Positions 34,041 through 38,588 of a DNA stretch of 38,588 nucleotides are shown here, piece after piece (position 1 is the stretch's first letter; every line of letters starts with the position of its first letter). Source of the stretch: Flavobacterium psychrophilum (lineage in GTDB: Bacteria > Bacteroidota > Bacteroidia > Flavobacteriales > Flavobacteriaceae); the NCBI GenBank assembly GCA_945872245.1, contig CAMBZB010000021.1, positions 1 through 38,588 on the forward strand, in the 5' to 3' direction. The notes beneath the pieces are model-generated. The model saw only the letters and a program-made list of their open reading frames with translations, did no database searches and was not told the origin of the DNA. The position numbers and the translations under genes are program-made.

Positions 34041-35462
34041 ATGAAAGTAATTTCTATCGTTTTGATGTTTGTATTGATGAATGCCACAACTTATGCACAA
34101 AAAAAGACCAATATCATCTTTATTTTTATAGATGATATGGGCTATGCCGATTTGGGTTGCTATGGTCGCAAAGATGTGCAAACACCCAATATTGATGGTT
34201 TAGCCAAAGAAGGAATTTTATTTACCCAATATTATTCCAATTCCCCAATTTGTTCCCCTTCACGGGCAGCTGTAACCACAGGGCAATTTCCAACTCGGTG
34301 GGGAATTACTTCCTACATACATTCAAGAACACAAAATGACCTGCGTGGAGTACGTCATTGTCTGTCTCCAAAAGCACCTTCAGTTGCCAAAAACATTCAA
34401 AATTCAGGGTACTACACCGCTCACATAGGCAAATGGCATTTGGGTGGAGGTCGTGATATTGCAGATGTTCCTTTGATTACTGAATATGGTTTTAATGAAT
34501 CCGTTACACAGTTTGAAGGTTTAGGCGAAAGGTATTTGGCAACATTTGAAACCTTTGACGAATACAAAAACGGAAAACGCGATCTTGAGTTGCAATCAGA
34601 AGCGCTTGGTCGAGGAGATATTCACTGGGTAAGGCGTGATGAATGTACTGAAAAATTTGTCGACAGAACAATTCAAGCCATTCAAAATGCGAATAAAGCA
34701 AATAAACCATTTTATATTAATCTTTGGCCTGATGATATGCACACGCCGCTTGAACCGCCTAAAGATTTGCGTAGCGATTTATCTACTCAATCTAGGTTTC
34801 TTGGTGTGATGAAAGAAATGGACAAGCAAATGGGACGATTATTCGACTATATAAAAAATGATCCAGAATTACGGCAAAATACGTTGATTGTTTTTACCAG
34901 CGATAATGGACCGGACAAAGAAGTGAATACAGCAGGCGATTTTCGAGGTCACAAAACAAACCTTTATGAAGGCGGTGTACGCGAGCCATTTATTGTATGG
35001 TGGCCTGGAAAAATTCCCGTTGAAAAAGCAGGCTCAAAAAACACAAAATCAGTCATAGCAGGTATCGATTTGCCTTTAATGTTTATGGCAGTGGCAGGTT
35101 CAAATCCAGATGAAGGTGTGATTTATGATGGTGAAAATATGTTAGATGCTATTTCGGGAAAGACAGCTAAAATAAGAAGCAAGCCACTTATGTGGATGCG
35201 ACCACCGGATAGACCTGGTTATTTTCCAAAAAACGATCCTGATTTATCTATTCGAAAAGGAGATTATAAACTTTTAATGGATTTTGATGGATCTAATATC
35301 CAATTGTATGACCTAAATAATGACAAAGGCGAATCAAAAAATCTAAAAAATGATAACCCTACAGTAACAGCTGAATTGAAAAAGGATTTAATGGCTTGGT
35401 TTAAAAATTATCCGCACGATATTGATTTAAAAAAGTACCAGATTGAATTACTAAAGAATTAG
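34041..35462 (+). CDS. Sulfatase (S1 family)
   Basis: 473 residues with a signal peptide (to about 20, TTYAQ). It carries the metal-binding DDMGYADLG near the start of the mature protein, and the formylglycine motif C71-S-P-S-R with G(Q)FPTRWG following. Further motifs are GKWHLGG, TSDNGPD and GGVREPF. C71 must be oxidised to formylglycine by a maturase that is not in the window. It hydrolyses sulfate esters, probably on the polysaccharide cut by the lyase or its oligosaccharides. The subfamily and regiospecificity cannot be fixed here. Confidence 0.94.
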   Translation: MKVISIVLMFVLMNATTYAQKKTNIIFIFIDDMGYADLGCYGRKDVQTPNIDGLAKEGILFTQYYSNSPICSPSRAAVTTGQFPTRWGITSYIHSRTQNDLRGVRHCLSPKAPSVAKNIQNSGYYTAHIGKWHLGGGRDIADVPLITEYGFNESVTQFEGLGERYLATFETFDEYKNGKRDLELQSEALGRGDIHWVRRDECTEKFVDRTIQAIQNANKANKPFYINLWPDDMHTPLEPPKDLRSDLSTQSRFLGVMKEMDKQMGRLFDYIKNDPELRQNTLIVFTSDNGPDKEVNTAGDFRGHKTNLYEGGVREPFIVWWPGKIPVEKAGSKNTKSVIAGIDLPLMFMAVAGSNPDEGVIYDGENMLDAISGKTAKIRSKPLMWMRPPDRPGYFPKNDPDLSIRKGDYKLLMDFDGSNIQLYDLNNDKGESKNLKNDNPTVTAELKKDLMAWFKNYPHDIDLKKYQIELLKN

Positions 35463-35468
35463 ATATTA

Positions 35469-35738
35469 GGAGAAAAGAATCGGAAAATCCTTTTAGATGA
35501 AGCTGCAGAATAATTGTCTGCTTTTACAGTGCGAGAGGCTCATGTTCAAAAAGTGAAGAAACTATTGAGAAGATGTAAAAACTAAAAAGTAGTTCAAGAA
35601 GCTTTTGTAAAAAGCTACGCATTAGAAACTGCTAAAAAGCAAAATGAAGCAATTGAGATCTTAAAAAGTTTGAGTAATTCCGAAAATTATCAAACACAAT
35701 TAAGTTTAGCTAGGTTCATTCACCCAAAAGATTTATAA
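35469..35738 (+). pseudogene. Decayed gene remnant with two in-frame stops
   Basis: A single frame from 35469 to the TAA at 35736-35738 reads through two nonsense codons: GEKNRKILLDEAAE(stop)LSAFTVREAH...RRCKN(stop)KVVQEAFVKSYALE...LARFIHPKDL. Between stops the composition is that of a normal helical protein, so this is the C-terminal part of a lost gene. I could not recognise the family. It starts right after the sulfatase stop, so the lost gene was probably part of the same locus. Confidence 0.65.
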
Positions 35739-35838
35739 AAAAATAAATTGGTCTTAAAATAATTTAATCAAACGAATTTCTCGATGCTCTACATCGGGGT
35801 AATTAATTCTAAAAAAAGAGTTGAAATATTATAATTAT

Positions 35839-36087
35839 ATGAAATTATTTTTTCAAAAAAACATTAACCTAAGGGATATTTTAGGGTTAAAGAACGGAAA
35901 ATATAGAATTGCATCAAGCGGTCAAAAAAAGAAAAAATACTATGTAAGTAATAGGCATAAGATTCCTTATAGTTCGTCAAGTGCATCTTATATCAAATAC
36001 TCAATAACATCAAAAACAAATACTTTATTTTTGATGTTTATTATTTATGTTATTTTTTGTATAGTGTTTTATAATCTCCTCCATTAG
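35839..36087 (+). CDS. Small hypothetical protein with C-terminal membrane segment
   Basis: 82 residues from ATG 35839 (an in-frame TTG at 35821 would add six). A basic N-terminal half rich in K, Y and S (GQKKKKYYVSNRHK) is followed by a hydrophobic helix (about 58-82, FLMFIIYVIFCIVFYNL). It is not recognised, is surrounded by AT-rich DNA, and has no obvious ribosome site. It could be a real small membrane protein or chance coding in AT-rich sequence. Confidence 0.35.
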   Translation: MKLFFQKNINLRDILGLKNGKYRIASSGQKKKKYYVSNRHKIPYSSSSASYIKYSITSKTNTLFLMFIIYVIFCIVFYNLLH

Positions 36088-36152
36088 TAAAATTATTTTA
36101 AAGAAATGATTCGCCCTAAATAATCGATTTAAATAAAATAATAACAAATAAT

Positions 36153-37637
36153 ATGTATTACATAGGATTTGACCTAGGAAGCTCGTCAGTAAAAGTAGCT
36201 TTGGTAGAAATGGCAACAGGAAAAAGCATCGGTGTTGTTCAAGAGCCAGAAACCGAAATGGGTATGTTAGCCTTGAAAAACGGCTGGGCAGAACAAAATC
36301 CAGAGGAATGGTGGCAACATTGCTGTAATGCAGTTGCCAAAATAAAAAAGAAATATAATATTTCTAGAACTCAAATTAAAGGGATTGGGATATCCTACCA
36401 AATGCACGGTTTGGTTTTGGTTGACAAAAAAGGGCAACCTTTGCGAAAATCGATTATTTGGTGCGACAGTCGTGCTGTAGCAATTGGAAACGAAGCTTTC
36501 TCGAGTATTGGAGAGCAAAAATGCAACGAACATTTGCTAAATTCTCCAGGCAATTTCACCGCTTCAAAATTGAAATGGGTCAAAGACAACGAGCCTGAAA
36601 TTTACAGTCAGATTCATAAATTTATGTTGCCAGGGGATTTCATTGCCTACAAATTATCCAATGTAATCAATACTACCATTTCAGGATTGTCGGAAGGAAT
36701 TATGTGGGATTTTAAAAATGATAATTTTGCTGACTTCCTTTTCGAACATTATGGCATTTCATCAGAACTTATTCCAGATATCGTAGATACTTTTTGCGTT
36801 CAATCGAAAGTAGATCAAAAGGGAGCTTTCGCATGTGGTTTGACCGAAGGAACTCCTATTTTTTATAGAGCGGGTGATCAGCCCAACAATGCCCTTTCGT
36901 TGAATGTTTTCAATCCAGGTGAAGTAGCAGCAACAGGAGGAACATCGGGTGTAGTTTATGCTATGACCAATAGCCTATCAGTAAAAGAAAGTTCGAGAGT
37001 CAATAATTTTGCTCACGTTAATTATAAAAAAGGAGGAGAAGCCCGAATTGGAAAATTGCTGTGTATCAATGGCGCGGGAATTCAATACCGTTGGCTACTG
37101 AATAATCTTGCCGTTTCCTCTTACGAAGAGATGAACAATCTTGCTTCGGAAATTCCTGTGGGTGCTGACGGAGTTTGTATGATTCCTTTTGGCAATGGAG
37201 CGGAACGAATGCTCAACAGTAAAGAAATTGGAACTCGATTGGTCAATATCAATTTGAATAATCATACCAAAGCACATATTTGCAGAGCTGCTCTAGAAGG
37301 AATTGCTTTTTCATTTGTATATGGTATGGAAATTATGAAATCCGATGGTATCGAAGTAAACGTAATGCGTGCAGGAAATGATAATTTATTCCGTTCCGAG
37401 ATATTTTCGAATACTGTAGCCACGCTTATCGGTCACGACATAGAAATCTACAACACAACTGGCGCCATTGGCGCAGCAAGAGCATCAGGTCTTCACGAAG
37501 GCGACTTTGAAACCTTTGGAAAATACATTACCGATAATGATTACGTAATGACGTATAAACCTTTTAAAGACAAACAACCGTATTTAGAAGCGTATCAACT
37601 TTGGAAAAACGAATTAGAATTAATAATCAATAAATAA
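36153..37637 (+). CDS. xylB: Xylulokinase
   Basis: 494 residues of the FGGY kinase family. N-terminal phosphate-binding [14 protein letters not shown]; substrate-binding signature QMHGLVLVD and IWCDSRA; second-domain motifs [19 protein letters not shown] and a C-terminal adenosine motif ([16 protein letters not shown]). It phosphorylates D-xylulose to xylulose 5-phosphate with ATP in the cytoplasm, feeding the pentose phosphate pathway. It precedes xylA by 7 bases, a classic pair. Whether it belongs functionally to the lyase locus or is a separate xylose unit is unclear. Confidence 0.95.
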   Translation: MYYIGFDLGSSSVKVALVEMATGKSIGVVQEPETEMGMLALKNGWAEQNPEEWWQHCCNAVAKIKKKYNISRTQIKGIGISYQMHGLVLVDKKGQPLRKSIIWCDSRAVAIGNEAFSSIGEQKCNEHLLNSPGNFTASKLKWVKDNEPEIYSQIHKFMLPGDFIAYKLSNVINTTISGLSEGIMWDFKNDNFADFLFEHYGISSELIPDIVDTFCVQSKVDQKGAFACGLTEGTPIFYRAGDQPNNALSLNVFNPGEVAATGGTSGVVYAMTNSLSVKESSRVNNFAHVNYKKGGEARIGKLLCINGAGIQYRWLLNNLAVSSYEEMNNLASEIPVGADGVCMIPFGNGAERMLNSKEIGTRLVNINLNNHTKAHICRAALEGIAFSFVYGMEIMKSDGIEVNVMRAGNDNLFRSEIFSNTVATLIGHDIEIYNTTGAIGAARASGLHEGDFETFGKYITDNDYVMTYKPFKDKQPYLEAYQLWKNELELIINK

Positions 37638-37644
37638 TTATAAA

Positions 37645-38588
37645 ATGGCAACTTTAGGCAATAAAGAATACTTTAAAGGTATTAGCGAAATTAAATTTGA
37701 AGGCAAAGAATCAGACAATCCATTGGCATTCAAATATTACAATCCAGACCAAGTTGTGGCTGGAAAAACGATGCGCGAGCATTTTAAATTTGCTATCGCC
37801 TACTGGCACACTTTCTGCGGACAAGGGTCAGATCCGTTTGGACCTGGAACACAAAATTTTGCTTGGGATCAATCATCAGATGCAGTGCAAGCAGCCAAAG
37901 ATAAGGCAGACGCCGCTTTCGAATTTACGACAAAAATGGGATTCGGTTACTACTGTTTCCACGATTATGATTTAATCAGAGAAGGAGACACTTTTGGAGA
38001 ATCTGAAAGCAGATTGGCAACAATCACGGATTATTTAAAAGAAAAACAAGCGGCTTCAGGAGTGAAATTGCTTTGGGGAACTGCCAATGCTTTTTCGAAT
38101 CGACGTTATATGAACGGTGCAGCAACCAATCCTGATTTCAATGTAGTGGCAAGAGCAGGCGGACAAATAAAATTGGCTTTGGATGCAACTATTGCTTTAG
38201 GTGGTGAAAACTATGTTTTCTGGGGAGGACGTGAAGGCTATATGTCTTTGCTAAACACGGATATGGGAAGAGAATTAGACCACATGGGTCAATTTTTGAG
38301 AATGGCTCGTGATTATGCTCGTGCTCAAGGTTTCAAAGGAAACTTCTTCATCGAACCAAAACCTATGGAACCCATGAAACATCAATATGATTTTGATTGT
38401 GCTACAGCTATCGGTTTCTTGCGTGCTCAAGGATTAGATAAAGATTTCAAAATGAATATAGAAGTAAACCATGCCACATTGGCGCAACATACTTTCCAAC
38501 ACGAAATAGACGTAGCTGCTCAAGCTGGAATGTTAGGAAGTTTGGATGCTAACCGTGGTGATTACCAAAACGGATGGGACACAGACCA
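37645..38588 (+). CDS. xylA: Xylose isomerase, 5' part (runs off the window)
   Basis: 314 codons seen from ATG 37645, with no stop before the end of the window; the full enzyme is about 440 residues. Recognised by [19 protein letters not shown] at the start, [15 protein letters not shown], active-site H106 in [15 protein letters not shown], the metal-binding FIEPKPMEP and the start of the next metal site at GDYQNGWD. The enzyme interconverts D-xylose and D-xylulose, the step before XylB. Cytoplasmic and co-transcribed with xylB. Confidence 0.96.
   Translation, partial: MATLGNKEYFKGISEIKFEGKESDNPLAFKYYNPDQVVAGKTMREHFKFAIAYWHTFCGQGSDPFGPGTQNFAWDQSSDAVQAAKDKADAAFEFTTKMGFGYYCFHDYDLIREGDTFGESESRLATITDYLKEKQAASGVKLLWGTANAFSNRRYMNGAATNPDFNVVARAGGQIKLALDATIALGGENYVFWGGREGYMSLLNTDMGRELDHMGQFLRMARDYARAQGFKGNFFIEPKPMEPMKHQYDFDCATAIGFLRAQGLDKDFKMNIEVNHATLAQHTFQHEIDVAAQAGMLGSLDANRGDYQNGWDTD

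Noticed and set aside
35770..35830. Short stem around CGATGCTCTACATCGG as a regulatory hairpin
   Set aside because: Only five base pairs; too weak to support a claim, though it may be a scrap of an old repeat.
37697..37975. Open frame of 92 codons shifted relative to xylA
   Set aside because: The xylA frame from 37645 covers it with unmistakable xylose isomerase motifs.

Overview
The window looks like a chromosomal segment of a Flavobacterium-type bacterium (phylum Bacteroidota). The evidence is an AT-rich sequence, type IX secretion (T9SS) sorting domains, a PorP/SprF-family protein, TAnnTTTG promoter elements, a hybrid two-component system, and the core order tpx - dgkA - ftsK - lolA - lptF/G-like - ribB.

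Layout. (1) 1-5382 is a surface-adhesin export cluster: the 3' part of a giant repeat protein with a T9SS type B sorting domain, a PorP/SprF partner, a short TPR protein, and an OmpA/PD40/TPR protein of which the short one is an N-terminal copy. (2) 5564-7562 holds peroxide-defence genes: a 2-Cys peroxiredoxin, a thioredoxin, a small DUF6952-like protein and thiol peroxidase. (3) 7574-13704 holds housekeeping envelope and division genes and ribB. (4) 13862-13946 is tRNA-Ser(UGA), followed by a small integrative element (about 14000-19320). It carries a tyrosine integrase of the CTnDOT type, an RteC homologue, a helix-turn-helix protein, a winged-helix replication protein whose gene contains an iteron-like array, a DnaC-like ATPase, an unidentified gene, and a decayed second copy of the ATPase 3' end. 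No relaxase and no second att copy are visible. (5) 19386-20837 is a decayed zone with a truncated, reversed ftsI remnant. (6) 20838-35462 is a polysaccharide-degradation locus: a heparinase II/III-like lyase, two further secreted proteins made of the same roughly 200-residue domain that flanks the lyase, a GH88 unsaturated glucuronyl hydrolase, an aldose epimerase, a hybrid two-component sensor-regulator and a sulfatase. No SusC/SusD pair is present in the window. (7) 35469-36087 holds a pseudogene scrap and a small hypothetical gene. (8) 36153-38588 holds xylB and the start of xylA.

How it fits together. The lyase would cut a uronate-containing polysaccharide, leaving unsaturated ends. GH88 removes the unsaturated uronate, the sulfatase removes sulfate, and the epimerase and xylose enzymes would handle released sugars. 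The hybrid regulator probably senses an oligosaccharide in the periplasm and switches on the locus.

Most interesting points. First, a repeated domain occurs in five copies over three adjacent genes and has no family name I can assign; it is a candidate carbohydrate-binding module. Second, a row of AACAAG hexamers at 11-12 bp spacing inside the replication gene keeps its DNA sequence across all three reading frames, which suggests a lambda-like origin embedded in an initiator gene. Third, a 178-bp MITE-like element has perfect 25-bp inverted ends, and its core repeat also occurs inside the coding sequence of the replication gene as the peptide HPELVEG.
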